Below, one piece after another: positions 26,430 to 34,161 of a DNA stretch of 64,000 bases (position 1 is its first letter; every line of letters begins with the position of its first letter). Where the stretch lies: NCBI RefSeq assembly GCF_009363275.1, contig NZ_CP045324.1:372001-436000 (forward strand). Direction: 5' to 3'. The notes under the pieces were generated by a model. That model made no database searches. It was given only the letters and a program-made list of their open reading frames with translations, and was not told the origin of the DNA. Source of the stretch: Marinobacter sp. THAF197a. Lineage in GTDB: Bacteria; Pseudomonadota; Gammaproteobacteria; Pseudomonadales; Oleiphilaceae. A program made the translations under genes and the position numbers.

Positions 26430-28760
26430 ATGAACAGTATCTCCCGGCGCATTGCCGACGAACTCGGCGTACGCGAGCAACAGGTTAATGCCACCGTTGC
26501 CTTGCTGGATGAAGGGGCCACCGTTCCGTTTATTGCCCGTTACCGGAAAGAGGTAACCGGCTCGCTGGATGACAACCAGCTGCGAACCCTGGAAGAGCGT
26601 CTTCGTTACCTGCGCGAGCTGGAAGACCGCCGCGGCACCATCCTCAACAGCATTGATGAGCAGGGCAAGCTTACCGATGAGCTGCGCGCAGCCATCCAGG
26701 AGGCAGACACCAAGAACCGCCTGGAAGATCTGTATCTGCCCTACAAGCCCAAGCGCCGCACCAAGGCCCAGATTGCCCGTGAAGCCGGGCTGGAGCCCTT
26801 GGCTGACGCCCTGTTTGGCGACCCTACGCTGGACCCGGAAGCCACCGCCGCCGGTTACCTGAACCCGGAAGCTGGCGTGGAAGACACCAAAGCCGCGCTG
26901 GAAGGCGCCCGCCACATTCTTATGGAGCGGTTTGCCGAAGACGCCGAGTTGCTGGGTTCGCTGCGTGACTTCATCTGGCAGGAAGGTCAGTTGAAAGTCA
27001 CCGTAGTGGACGGCAAGGAGAACGAAGGCGCCAAGTTCCGGGATTATTTCGATCACGTGGAACCCCTGAAAAAGGTACCGTCACACCGGGCTCTGGCCAT
27101 TCTGCGCGGACGTAACGAAGGCATACTGACTTACTCGCTGGTGGTGGGGGATGTCGAAGATGATCGCCGCCAGCCCCATCCTGCCGAGCAGAGGATAGCC
27201 GCGCGCTGGGGTATTCGGGATAACGGCCGGGCCGCCGACAAATGGCTGTCGGAAGTGGTGCGCTGGACCTGGCGGGTGAAGCTCTCTACCCAGATTGAAA
27301 CCGACCTGATGTCTCAGGTAAGAGAAGCTGCTGAGGCCGAAGCCATCAACGTGTTTGCCGCCAACCTCAAAGACCTGTTGTTGCTGGCCCCGGCCGGCCC
27401 CCGGCCAACCCTGGGCCTGGACCCCGGCTTGCGTACCGGCGTGAAAGTCGCGGTGATCGATGGCACCGGCCAGGTGGTGGACCACGGGGCCATCTTCCCC
27501 CATGCGCCCCAGAACAAATGGGAGCCCTCCATTGCTCAACTGGCGGCCTGGTGCCAGAAATACCAGATTGAGCTGGTCGCCATCGGCAACGGCACCGCGT
27601 CCCGGGAAACCGAGAAGCTGGTGGGCGACCTGTGCAAACGCTATCCGGAGCTGAAGCTGGCCCGTATTGTGGTGAACGAATCCGGTGCGTCCATCTACTC
27701 CGCCTCGGAATTTGCCTCAAAGGAGCTGCCGGACCTGGACGTTACCATCCGTGGTGCGGTGTCCATCGCCCGCCGCCTGCAGGACCCGCTGGCGGAACTG
27801 GTAAAGATCGAACCCAAGTCCATTGGGGTTGGCCAGTACCAGCATGACGTTTCCCAGGTGCAGCTGTCCCGTAGCCTGGATGCGGTGGTTGAAGACTGTG
27901 TAAACGGCGTTGGTGTCGACCTGAATACGGCTTCCGTGCCTCTGCTTACCCGGGTATCCGGCCTGAACCCGAGCATTGCCCAGAATATCGTCGATTTCCG
28001 CAACCAGAACGGCAAGTTTGTCAGTCGCAAGCAGCTGTTGAAGGTCTCCCGCCTGGGTGAGCGCACCTTTGAGCAGGCGGCTGGCTTCCTGCGTATTGCT
28101 GGCGGCGACAACCCACTGGACCGTTCCTCGGTGCACCCGGAAGCCTACGGTGTGGTTGAGGCCATCGCGAAGGGTAATGGTCGCAAGGTGGAAGACATCA
28201 TTGGCGACTCGGCGTTTCTGCGCAGCCTGAACCCTCAGGACTATGTTACTGAACAGTTTGGCCTGCCAACCATCAAAGACATCATCTCCGAACTGGAAAA
28301 GCCGGGCCGCGACCCGCGCCCCGAGTTCCGCTTTGCCAACTTCGAGGAAGGGGTGGAAACCCTGAATGACCTGAAACCAGGCATGGTGCTGGAAGGTTCG
28401 GTAACCAACGTCACCAATTTCGGCGCTTTTGTTGACATCGGCGTGCATCAGGACGGCCTGGTACACATCTCCGCCCTGTCTCATACTTTCGTAAAAGACC
28501 CGCGCGAAGTGGTCAAGGCCGGTGATATTGTTAAGGTCAAAGTAATGGAAGTGGACATTCCCCGTAAACGCATCGGGCTGTCCATGCGTATGGATGACCA
28601 GCCCGGTGCCGAGACCCAGGCCAAGCCAGCCCGGGGCGCCGACCGCAACGCAGGTCGCTCCGGTGGTCGCAAACCCCAGGGTGGTCAGGGCCAGGCGCAG
28701 GGCGCCATGGCGGGTGCGTTGGCGCAGGCGCTGGCCTCTGCCCGCAAGAACGGTCGTTAA
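26430..28760 (+). CDS. tex: Transcription accessory protein Tex
   Basis: The 776-aa protein begins with the Tex N-terminal helical domain (VPFIARYRKEVTGSLDD), followed by a YqgF-like RNase H fold (TLGLDPGLRTGVKVAVID), helix-hairpin-helix repeats (LNTASVPLLTRVSGLNP) and a C-terminal S1 RNA-binding domain (GMVLEGSVTNVTNFGAFVDI). The tail is Gly/Ala/Arg-rich. Tex binds nucleic acid and is linked to transcription and stress tolerance, and it is essential in some bacteria. AGAGG precedes the ATG. A GATAAT lies 14 bases ahead of the start, with a TTGCGC only 15 bases further upstream, which is a weak promoter candidate. Confidence 0.97.
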   Translation: MNSISRRIADELGVREQQVNATVALLDEGATVPFIARYRKEVTGSLDDNQLRTLEERLRYLRELEDRRGTILNSIDEQGKLTDELRAAIQEADTKNRLEDLYLPYKPKRRTKAQIAREAGLEPLADALFGDPTLDPEATAAGYLNPEAGVEDTKAALEGARHILMERFAEDAELLGSLRDFIWQEGQLKVTVVDGKENEGAKFRDYFDHVEPLKKVPSHRALAILRGRNEGILTYSLVVGDVEDDRRQPHPAEQRIAARWGIRDNGRAADKWLSEVVRWTWRVKLSTQIETDLMSQVREAAEAEAINVFAANLKDLLLLAPAGPRPTLGLDPGLRTGVKVAVIDGTGQVVDHGAIFPHAPQNKWEPSIAQLAAWCQKYQIELVAIGNGTASRETEKLVGDLCKRYPELKLARIVVNESGASIYSASEFASKELPDLDVTIRGAVSIARRLQDPLAELVKIEPKSIGVGQYQHDVSQVQLSRSLDAVVEDCVNGVGVDLNTASVPLLTRVSGLNPSIAQNIVDFRNQNGKFVSRKQLLKVSRLGERTFEQAAGFLRIAGGDNPLDRSSVHPEAYGVVEAIAKGNGRKVEDIIGDSAFLRSLNPQDYVTEQFGLPTIKDIISELEKPGRDPRPEFRFANFEEGVETLNDLKPGMVLEGSVTNVTNFGAFVDIGVHQDGLVHISALSHTFVKDPREVVKAGDIVKVKVMEVDIPRKRIGLSMRMDDQPGAETQAKPARGADRNAGRSGGRKPQGGQGQAQGAMAGALAQALASARKNGR

Positions 28761-28778
28761 ATCACCTTATCGATTCAA

Positions 28779-28809
28779 CGCGATTGCTCCTCACGAGGGG
28801 GCAATCGCG
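28779..28809 (+). other. Hairpin between tex and gshA
   Basis: A 12-bp stem, CGCGATTGCTCC with GGGGCAATCGCG (one wobble), encloses a seven-base loop. It ends only a few bases before the gshA Shine-Dalgarno sequence AGGAG. No T-run follows, so it is a poor terminator. It might stabilise mRNA ends or affect gshA translation. Confidence 0.5.
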
Positions 28810-28825
28810 CCAACAGGAGCTCACC

Positions 28826-30382
28826 ATGGCTGAATCCCGCCACTCCCTGTTTCACCAGTTTGCGGCCAGCGATTGGGACGGTTTTCTCAAAGGGGTCGAA
28901 AAAGAAGGCCTTCGCGTGGATGCCAATGGTTTCATTGCCCAGACACCGCACCCGGAGGCGCTGGGCTCGGCCCTGACCCATCCACGGATCACCACCGATT
29001 ATTCCGAAGCCTTGCTGGAGCTGATCACCCCGGTTTTCAGCTCCACTGAGGCCATGCTGGCATCGCTGCGAGACACCCACCGGTTTGTTCAGCAGAATCT
29101 CGGTGACGAAGTGTTCTGGGCGGCCAGCATGCCCTGTGAGATTGATGGCGATCAGAGCATTCCCATCGCTGAATATGGCCGCTCCAACATTGGTCAGCTC
29201 AAGCATGTCTATCGGCAGGGGTTGGCTGTGCGTTACGGTCGCATCATGCAGAGTATTGCCGGGGCCCACTACAACCTGTCGTTACCCGACAGTTTCTGGA
29301 ATAAATGGCAGCAACTGACCGGTAATCAGGATGCCCTGAAGGATTTCAAATCCGACCAGTATTTCTGGTTGATCCGCAATTTCCGCCGCCGAAGCTGGCT
29401 GTTAATGCTGTTGTTCGGTGCATCCCCAGCCCTGGACGCCAGTTTCGTTGCCGGCGTGAAGCATGACCTAAGCCGGTTTGACGAGAGAACCTGGTATGGC
29501 AAACACGCTACGTCGCTGAGGATGGGTGATCTGGGTTACCACAACAATGCCCAGGCCTCTCTCAACATCTGTTTCAACGAGCTGGACACTTACACCCGTA
29601 CCCTGGATCAGGCTATCCATACCAATTGGCCGGCCTATGAAGCCATTGGCACCCGTCGTAACGACGAGTTTATTCAGATCAACACCAGCGTGTTGCAGAT
29701 TGAGAACGAGTATTACAGCGCCGTTCGTCCCAAACGCACCACCGAGCGTGCTGAGAAGCCTATCCAGGCGCTGGATGCCCGTGGAGTGGAATACATCGAG
29801 GTACGTTGCCTGGATCTGGACCCATTCTCGCCGGTAGGGGTCAACCGGGCGCAGATCGATTTTCTGGATCTGTTCCTGCTTGACTGCCTGCTGACCGATT
29901 CTCCCCGAATCGGAGATGACGAATGTCAGCGGCTGGATGACAACTACAAAGATGTGGTGGCATCAGGCCGCTGGCAGGAGCTGGGGGTGTGCCAGGGTGG
30001 CCAGCGGGTGCCGGTGGGTAATGCTGCCCGTGAGTTGCTGAATCGCTTGCAGCCGCTGGCGGAGTTGCTGGACAGCTGGGGTCAGGACGAGACCTACCGT
30101 TCAGCCCTGGCTGCCCAGCGTGAAAAGTTGCAGGGGCAGGAATGGTCTGTGCCATCGGCCCGCGTACTGGCGTCGATGGAAGCCTCCGGGCTGGGTCACC
30201 GGGACTGGGTGCTGGCGTTGTCCCGGCAGCACCAGGAAACCCTCAGAAACGAAGCACTGGCTCCGGACGTGCTGGCGGATTACCAGCGCATGTCACGGGA
30301 ATCCCTGGCCGAACAGGAAGCCCAGGAACAGTCGGATAACCTTCCGTTTGCCACCTTCCTGGAACAGTATCTGCGCTCGTGA
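28826..30382 (+). CDS. gshA: Glutamate-cysteine ligase
   Basis: The 518-aa cytosolic enzyme catalyses the first step of glutathione synthesis, ATP-dependent formation of gamma-glutamylcysteine. It is the E. coli-type GshA: GLEKEGLR-like text appears as KGVEKEGLRVDANGF, then TDYSEALLELITP, and later SLRMGDLGY and YIEVRCLDLDPFSP. Length matches the family. ATG at 28826 is chosen because AGGAG lies 7 bases upstream and the sequence MAESRHSLFHQF aligns with the family start. It follows tex by 65 bases with a hairpin in between. Confidence 0.96.
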   Translation: MAESRHSLFHQFAASDWDGFLKGVEKEGLRVDANGFIAQTPHPEALGSALTHPRITTDYSEALLELITPVFSSTEAMLASLRDTHRFVQQNLGDEVFWAASMPCEIDGDQSIPIAEYGRSNIGQLKHVYRQGLAVRYGRIMQSIAGAHYNLSLPDSFWNKWQQLTGNQDALKDFKSDQYFWLIRNFRRRSWLLMLLFGASPALDASFVAGVKHDLSRFDERTWYGKHATSLRMGDLGYHNNAQASLNICFNELDTYTRTLDQAIHTNWPAYEAIGTRRNDEFIQINTSVLQIENEYYSAVRPKRTTERAEKPIQALDARGVEYIEVRCLDLDPFSPVGVNRAQIDFLDLFLLDCLLTDSPRIGDDECQRLDDNYKDVVASGRWQELGVCQGGQRVPVGNAARELLNRLQPLAELLDSWGQDETYRSALAAQREKLQGQEWSVPSARVLASMEASGLGHRDWVLALSRQHQETLRNEALAPDVLADYQRMSRESLAEQEAQEQSDNLPFATFLEQYLRS

Positions 30383-30450
30383 GCCGTGGTTGAGTCACAA
30401 CCCGAAAGGGACGTGACGCACAGAAACCACAGAAGGGTTTGCCGGCTTCG

Positions 30451-30483
30451 TTACCTGCTGTTACTTTTGTTTACAACAGGTAA
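30451..30483 (+). promoter_or_regulatory. Leader hairpin overlapping the rmf ribosome-binding site
   Basis: TTACCTGCTGT (30451-30461) pairs with ACAACAGGTAA (30473-30483) with one mismatch. The last bases of the right arm are the first bases of the Shine-Dalgarno AAGGAG (30482-30487), so folding would partly hide the ribosome-binding site of rmf. Function is inferred. Confidence 0.5.
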
Positions 30484-30495
30484 GGAGACGGCGCC

Positions 30496-30708
30496 ATGGC
30501 AAGAGATATCAAGCTCGGATGGGATGTGGAAGCCCTCAACAAGGCGTATCGCCAGGGGTACATGGCGGGCTCCATGGGCATGGACAAAAACCGCTGCCCG
30601 TATCGGGGTGAGGTGATCATCGCCGCCTGGGAAGCGGGTTGGGATGATGCCGGCCAGGTGGCTGCGGAGCAGCCCTCCAGCGACGACCTGTTCTCCCGAA
30701 TCGCCTGA
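30496..30708 (+). CDS. rmf: Ribosome modulation factor
   Basis: The 70-aa basic-aromatic protein has the RMF core AYRQGYMAG...CPYRGEV...AWEAGWDDA, matching the spacing of E. coli RMF (RGYQAG, CPY, W..GW..A). RMF binds the 30S subunit near the anti-Shine-Dalgarno region in stationary phase and promotes 100S ribosome dimers. This version has extra residues at the N-terminus and about 12 at the C-terminus, as in Pseudomonas. A strong AAGGAG lies 8 bases ahead of the ATG and is partly enclosed in a leader hairpin. Confidence 0.9.
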   Translation: MARDIKLGWDVEALNKAYRQGYMAGSMGMDKNRCPYRGEVIIAAWEAGWDDAGQVAAEQPSSDDLFSRIA

Positions 30709-30709
30709 C

Positions 30710-31153
30710 CTACCGTTGCACCACGAATTCCGTAAACAACACGCCGGTGATGCGCTCACCGGTTTTCTGTTCTTCCAGGGCGGTATTGATCCGCTGTGCG
30801 GCTTCCCCTCTTAACGCTTGCTGGCCCTGCTGAGTAGTGAGCTGGTCAACGTCCGTCTGCTCACCGAACAGCATCACCAGTTCGTGCCGCAATCGCGGCA
30901 TATGGGCCTGTACGGCGGCTCTTGTTGTCTCCTGCGAGGCACGAAGGGTTACCGATGCCTTCAGGTAAATGACCTTGTTGCCGGGTTCGCCCACATGGGT
31001 CACAAATGCCGGCTCCATGGCGATGTAGTCGGTTACCCCCCGTTCCTCTGTCTCCTCCTCGGCCATGGCCGGCCAGGCGATCAGGGAAGCGATAGCGAGT
31101 AACAGCGTTAGGACGTATTTTCGGTGAAAGGTCATAGGCGCAATGTTCTTCAT
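30710..31153 (-). CDS. FliL-like exported protein
   Basis: The 147-aa protein has an N-terminal signal/anchor (residues 12-31, ending AMAEEE) and a domain resembling FliL: EPAFVTHVGEPGNKVIYLKASVTL and a C-terminal TGERITGVLFTEFVVQR. FliL proteins sit beside the flagellar stator, but no flagellar gene is nearby and the signal peptide looks cleavable rather than a typical FliL membrane anchor. It is better described as a FliL-related periplasmic protein of unknown role. It ends 2 bases beyond the rmf stop (convergent). ATG at 31153 or 31135 is possible. Confidence 0.75.
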   Translation of the reverse strand: MKNIAPMTFHRKYVLTLLLAIASLIAWPAMAEEETEERGVTDYIAMEPAFVTHVGEPGNKVIYLKASVTLRASQETTRAAVQAHMPRLRHELVMLFGEQTDVDQLTTQQGQQALRGEAAQRINTALEEQKTGERITGVLFTEFVVQR

Positions 31154-31202
31154 GGGTTAGGATTGGCAGCATCAGCTTACATGATGATTCCGGGGTGTTG
31201 AT

Positions 31203-31709
31203 TTGACAAGCAGATGGGTGTTCGGCGTCGTTTTTCTTCTGTGCGCAGCTCTGTTGGCCGTGGCCTTTTACATGGAGCACGTCATGGGCCTGGAGCCTTG
31301 CCCGTTGTGCTGGTTGCAGCGTTTTGGCTTTATGGGCGCAGGGCTGGTAGCCCTGTTTGCGTTTCTCCATGGTCCTGCCGGTTTTGGTAACCGGGTGTAT
31401 GGCTTTTTTCTGGTGCTGACCGCCGGCACCGGGCTGGGCATTGCTGGTCGGCAGCTGTGGCTGCAAAGCCTGCCGGAAGATCAGGTACCCGCCTGTGGGC
31501 CGTCGGTGGACTACATGCTTGAGGTGTTGCCCTGGTTTGAGGTGCTGCAGACGGCCCTGAAAGGCACCGGTGATTGCGCCGAAGTGGTCTGGCGCTTTCT
31601 CGGGTTGAGCATTCCTGGCTGGACAGCTGTGTTCTTCAGCTTGTTGGTGCTGGTTGGCCTGGTGATGATGTTCCGCCGGTATCGGCCGAAAAACTGGTTG
31701 CAGGGCTGA
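31203..31709 (+). CDS. dsbB: Disulfide bond formation protein DsbB
   Basis: The 168-aa inner-membrane protein has four hydrophobic helices. The first periplasmic loop carries the redox pair C33-PL-C36 in EPCPLCWLQR, and the second loop carries C98 and C125. DsbB reoxidises DsbA and passes electrons to quinone. A TTG at 31203 appears to be the start, with GGGGTG ahead, because no ATG precedes the first helix. rsd follows on the same strand about 105 bases downstream, a pairing also known in Pseudomonas (dsbB/algQ). Confidence 0.94.
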   Translation: MTSRWVFGVVFLLCAALLAVAFYMEHVMGLEPCPLCWLQRFGFMGAGLVALFAFLHGPAGFGNRVYGFFLVLTAGTGLGIAGRQLWLQSLPEDQVPACGPSVDYMLEVLPWFEVLQTALKGTGDCAEVVWRFLGLSIPGWTAVFFSLLVLVGLVMMFRRYRPKNWLQG

Positions 31710-31814
31710 AACGGTTGCGGGCCACCATGGCCTTGGGGTAACTTGATTCAGTCATGACGACAATCAAGTGAACGGCCATTTATCAGGCAGACTGACTGAG
31801 GGGAGACAGACGTC

Positions 31815-32294
31815 ATGTTGGAGAACTGCAGAAACGCCAGGGAGCGTTGGGGCGGAGTCAGCGAGCTGATCGACCGTTGGCTGAAAGAGCGCCAGGAGCT
31901 GTTGGTGCGCTACTGCGATCTGTCGACCGAGACCGATTTCTCCCAGACCGAGATGCTGCGAGACAAGTTTGTCCGCCTCTGTGAGGTGCTGGTCGACTAT
32001 GTGTCTGCCGGGCACTTCGAAGTCTACGAACAGTTGATCCAGGAAGCCCGTGAGTTTAACGATGGCGGCCTGGAGTTGGCGGCAAAGGTCTATCCCCGGA
32101 TTGAGCAGACGACCGGTGTGGCTCTCAATTTCAACGATCGCGTTGATGGTCGACTGCTGACCGAAGACGACGTCAGGGAGCTGTTCTCAGAGTTGTCAAA
32201 GCTGGGTGAAGTGCTGGAAAGCCGGTTCGAGATGGAAGATTTCCTGATCGAGCATTTGCATAATGCCCATGCCGGAAAAATGGCCTCTGCCTGA
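31815..32294 (+). CDS. rsd: Anti-sigma-70 factor Rsd/AlgQ
   Basis: The 159-aa mainly helical protein contains RERWGGVSELIDRWLKERQE and LVRYCDLS, the N-terminal signature of Rsd/AlgQ, and FVRLCEVLVDYVSAGHFEVYE. Rsd binds region 4 of sigma-70 and helps shift polymerase to alternative sigma factors in stationary phase; in Pseudomonas the homologue AlgQ also affects alginate expression. GGGGAGACAG is seen ahead of the ATG. The gene ends in a strong shared terminator with the convergent fkpA-like gene. Confidence 0.94.
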   Translation: MLENCRNARERWGGVSELIDRWLKERQELLVRYCDLSTETDFSQTEMLRDKFVRLCEVLVDYVSAGHFEVYEQLIQEAREFNDGGLELAAKVYPRIEQTTGVALNFNDRVDGRLLTEDDVRELFSELSKLGEVLESRFEMEDFLIEHLHNAHAGKMASA

Positions 32295-32327
32295 CGCCGG
32301 CCAGACAAAAGCGCTTTTCAAAAAAAA

Positions 32328-32351
32328 AACGGCCTGAACTCTCAGGCCGTT
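32328..32351 (+). terminator. Bidirectional terminator between rsd and the FkpA-like gene
   Basis: A 10-bp stem AACGGCCTGA/TCAGGCCGTT with loop ACTC is flanked by a run of A on the left and T on the right, giving an intrinsic terminator for both convergent genes. Confidence 0.95.
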
Positions 32352-32366
32352 TTTTATTACCCGGAG

Positions 32367-33080
32367 TTATTCGTTTTCCGGGTTGACTGCCAGCAGTTCC
32401 ACATCAAAAATCAGGGTTTCGTTGGGCCCGATCGCCTGATTGCCACCGGGGCCATAGGCCAGATCGGCAGGAATGTAGAGCTTGTAGCGGGCACCCTCGC
32501 TCATCAGTTGCAGGCCTTCGGTCCAGCCTGGAATCACCTGGTTTAGACCAAAGGTAACCGGTTGGCCACGATCACGGGAGCTGTCGAACACATCGCCGTT
32601 GATCAGCTCACCGGTGTAGTGTACCTGTACACGGTCTGAAGCTGTCGGGTTGTTGCCGTCGCCTTCCTCGATGACCTCATATTGCAGGCCGGACTCGGTG
32701 GTTTCCACGCCTTCCCGTTCAGCGTTCTGGGCCAGGAAGGCTTCCCCGGCTTCCAGGTTCTGGCTGGCCAGTTCGTTGTATTGCTGTTCCTGTTGGCTTT
32801 GAAGCTCCTCCTGGTAGGCCATCAGTGCTTCCTGAATTTGCTCCCGGGTCAGGCGCTTGGTCTCCTCGTCACCGGCGTGGCCGTGCTGGATGCCCTGCAG
32901 GAACTGATCCATTTGCAGGTCAGGCAGGTCGTTGCTCATGCGCTCACCAAGCACCAGGCCCATGCCGTAGCTGACTTTCTCCGGCGTCGTGTCCAGAGCG
33001 GGGTCCTTTGCGGAATCCTGGGCGGTAGAGCAGCCGGCAACCAGGCCGGTCATGGCGATAGCTAACAGGGTTTTCTTCAT
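32367..33080 (-). CDS. fkpA: FKBP-type peptidyl-prolyl isomerase, FkpA-like lipoprotein
   Basis: The 237-aa protein begins with a lipoprotein signal (LVAGC, Cys17), so it is probably membrane-anchored in the periplasm, unlike soluble E. coli FkpA. A helical dimerisation region (~30-125; VSYGMGLVLGERM) precedes an FKBP domain (~130-235) with VQVHYTGELINGDVFDSS, PVTFGLNQVIPGWTEGLQLM and IPADLAYG, which contain the usual active-site aromatics. It would catalyse prolyl isomerisation and act as a chaperone for envelope proteins. ATG at 33080 is chosen because it starts the lipoprotein signal. Confidence 0.92.
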   Translation of the reverse strand: MKKTLLAIAMTGLVAGCSTAQDSAKDPALDTTPEKVSYGMGLVLGERMSNDLPDLQMDQFLQGIQHGHAGDEETKRLTREQIQEALMAYQEELQSQQEQQYNELASQNLEAGEAFLAQNAEREGVETTESGLQYEVIEEGDGNNPTASDRVQVHYTGELINGDVFDSSRDRGQPVTFGLNQVIPGWTEGLQLMSEGARYKLYIPADLAYGPGGNQAIGPNETLIFDVELLAVNPENE

Positions 33081-33203
33081 ACTGGTATCCTTTGCGCGTG
33101 TAACAGGGCCTGACGGCCCACTTGGATTTGGCAAACAGGAAAGGTAACGGGTTCAGCGGCAGGATGCCACTGAAACTGTGGTAACAGTGTGATGCTGTTG
33201 GCG

Positions 33204-33587
33204 TCAGGTCCCGTTATCCCCGGGGGATGGGGCAAGGGAGAAGGGTGCCCGATAAGGCGAACGCCAGTCGTTGTCATTGTCGGCCCGGCGCTCGTTGCGC
33301 AGGTTCTTGCCTGGCCGCTCGATGGCCAGCGCATTCCAGGGGCCCTGGGCCGGTGGTTGGTCGGCATAATGCCAGTTACCTTCGGTATCCTGCCATTTGA
33401 AGACAATTTCCGGGCCCTCGGTGGGGATAGGGGCCGGCAGCAAACCTTCAAACGAGGGGATGGCTTCGGGCTTTTCCTCAGCCGCAGGCTCGGAGACCTT
33501 GCCCGGGTCCCCCAGGCCAAAGAAAATCAATAACAACAGCAGGCCAAGGGCCGGAAACGATAGCCGAATAAGCCATTTCATCATCAT
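33204..33587 (-). CDS. DUF4124-type small membrane-anchored protein
   Basis: The 127-aa protein has a single N-terminal membrane segment (residues ~6-26). A proline-rich linker and a short DUF4124-like motif, VFKWQDTEGNWHYADQPP, follow; this is a beta-hairpin seen in many small envelope proteins of gammaproteobacteria. The C-terminus is basic then Pro-rich and looks disordered. The ATG overlaps the stop of the upstream gene (33584-33587, ATGA), so translation is coupled. Function is unknown. Confidence 0.75.
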   Translation of the reverse strand: MMMKWLIRLSFPALGLLLLLIFFGLGDPGKVSEPAAEEKPEAIPSFEGLLPAPIPTEGPEIVFKWQDTEGNWHYADQPPAQGPWNALAIERPGKNLRNERRADNDNDWRSPYRAPFSLAPSPGDNGT

Positions 33588-34117
33588 GGCTGTGGTTCTC
33601 CTGCCGCAGCAGCCAGGAGGCCTGCCAGCGTGTCCAGTGATATGGGTGCCCGGGTGTCTGCTTCCCGACGCGGTGCTGCAGCCAATAGGTTTTGCTGGAT
33701 GGCGGCTTTGCGATTGTGCATGTTGCCAGTCTCCGGGTACCTGGGTGTCAGTGTGTGCCAGGCCAGGGCAAGTTCGGTTTGCTCGGCCTGTAGTTCGGCC
33801 CGGGCCAGCGCTTCCCGGAGATCACGACAACCAATATGATGCCGGGGAATGGATTTTCTGGCCGAACGAATGCTGCCGGTTACACGGGATCGCCACTCTG
33901 TTACCTTAGCGTCCTCAACGCCAGTGAACAGGTGCCCGTTCACCCCCAGCCAGCCGGCACAGAGAATTCGGGTAACGCTCCAGTCACAGGCCTGCAACGT
34001 CAGGCAGGCCTCGGCCAGCTCCGGGTTTTGCCAGCAGGCCAGTGCATAACGCCACAGGGGATTATCCGGTTCCATTGTTGCGGGCAGATTCAATGATTCT
34101 GTCTGCGGAACGGTCAT
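33584..34117 (-). CDS. TIGR02444 family protein
   Basis: The 177-aa cytosolic protein contains LWRYALACWQNPELAEACLTLQ and ILCAGWLGVNG, the hallmark blocks of the TIGR02444 family, whose function is unknown. A helical second half reads ALARAELQAEQTELALAWHTL. It is usually found, as here, next to a gene for an ABC-F ATPase of the YheS type, here divergent and 44 bases away. Its stop overlaps the start of the DUF4124-like gene. Confidence 0.82.
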   Translation of the reverse strand: MTVPQTESLNLPATMEPDNPLWRYALACWQNPELAEACLTLQACDWSVTRILCAGWLGVNGHLFTGVEDAKVTEWRSRVTGSIRSARKSIPRHHIGCRDLREALARAELQAEQTELALAWHTLTPRYPETGNMHNRKAAIQQNLLAAAPRREADTRAPISLDTLAGLLAAAAGEPQP

Positions 34118-34161
34118 GGCAGGGCGCTTCCCTGGCTGAAATCCATGGATAAAGACAGTCT

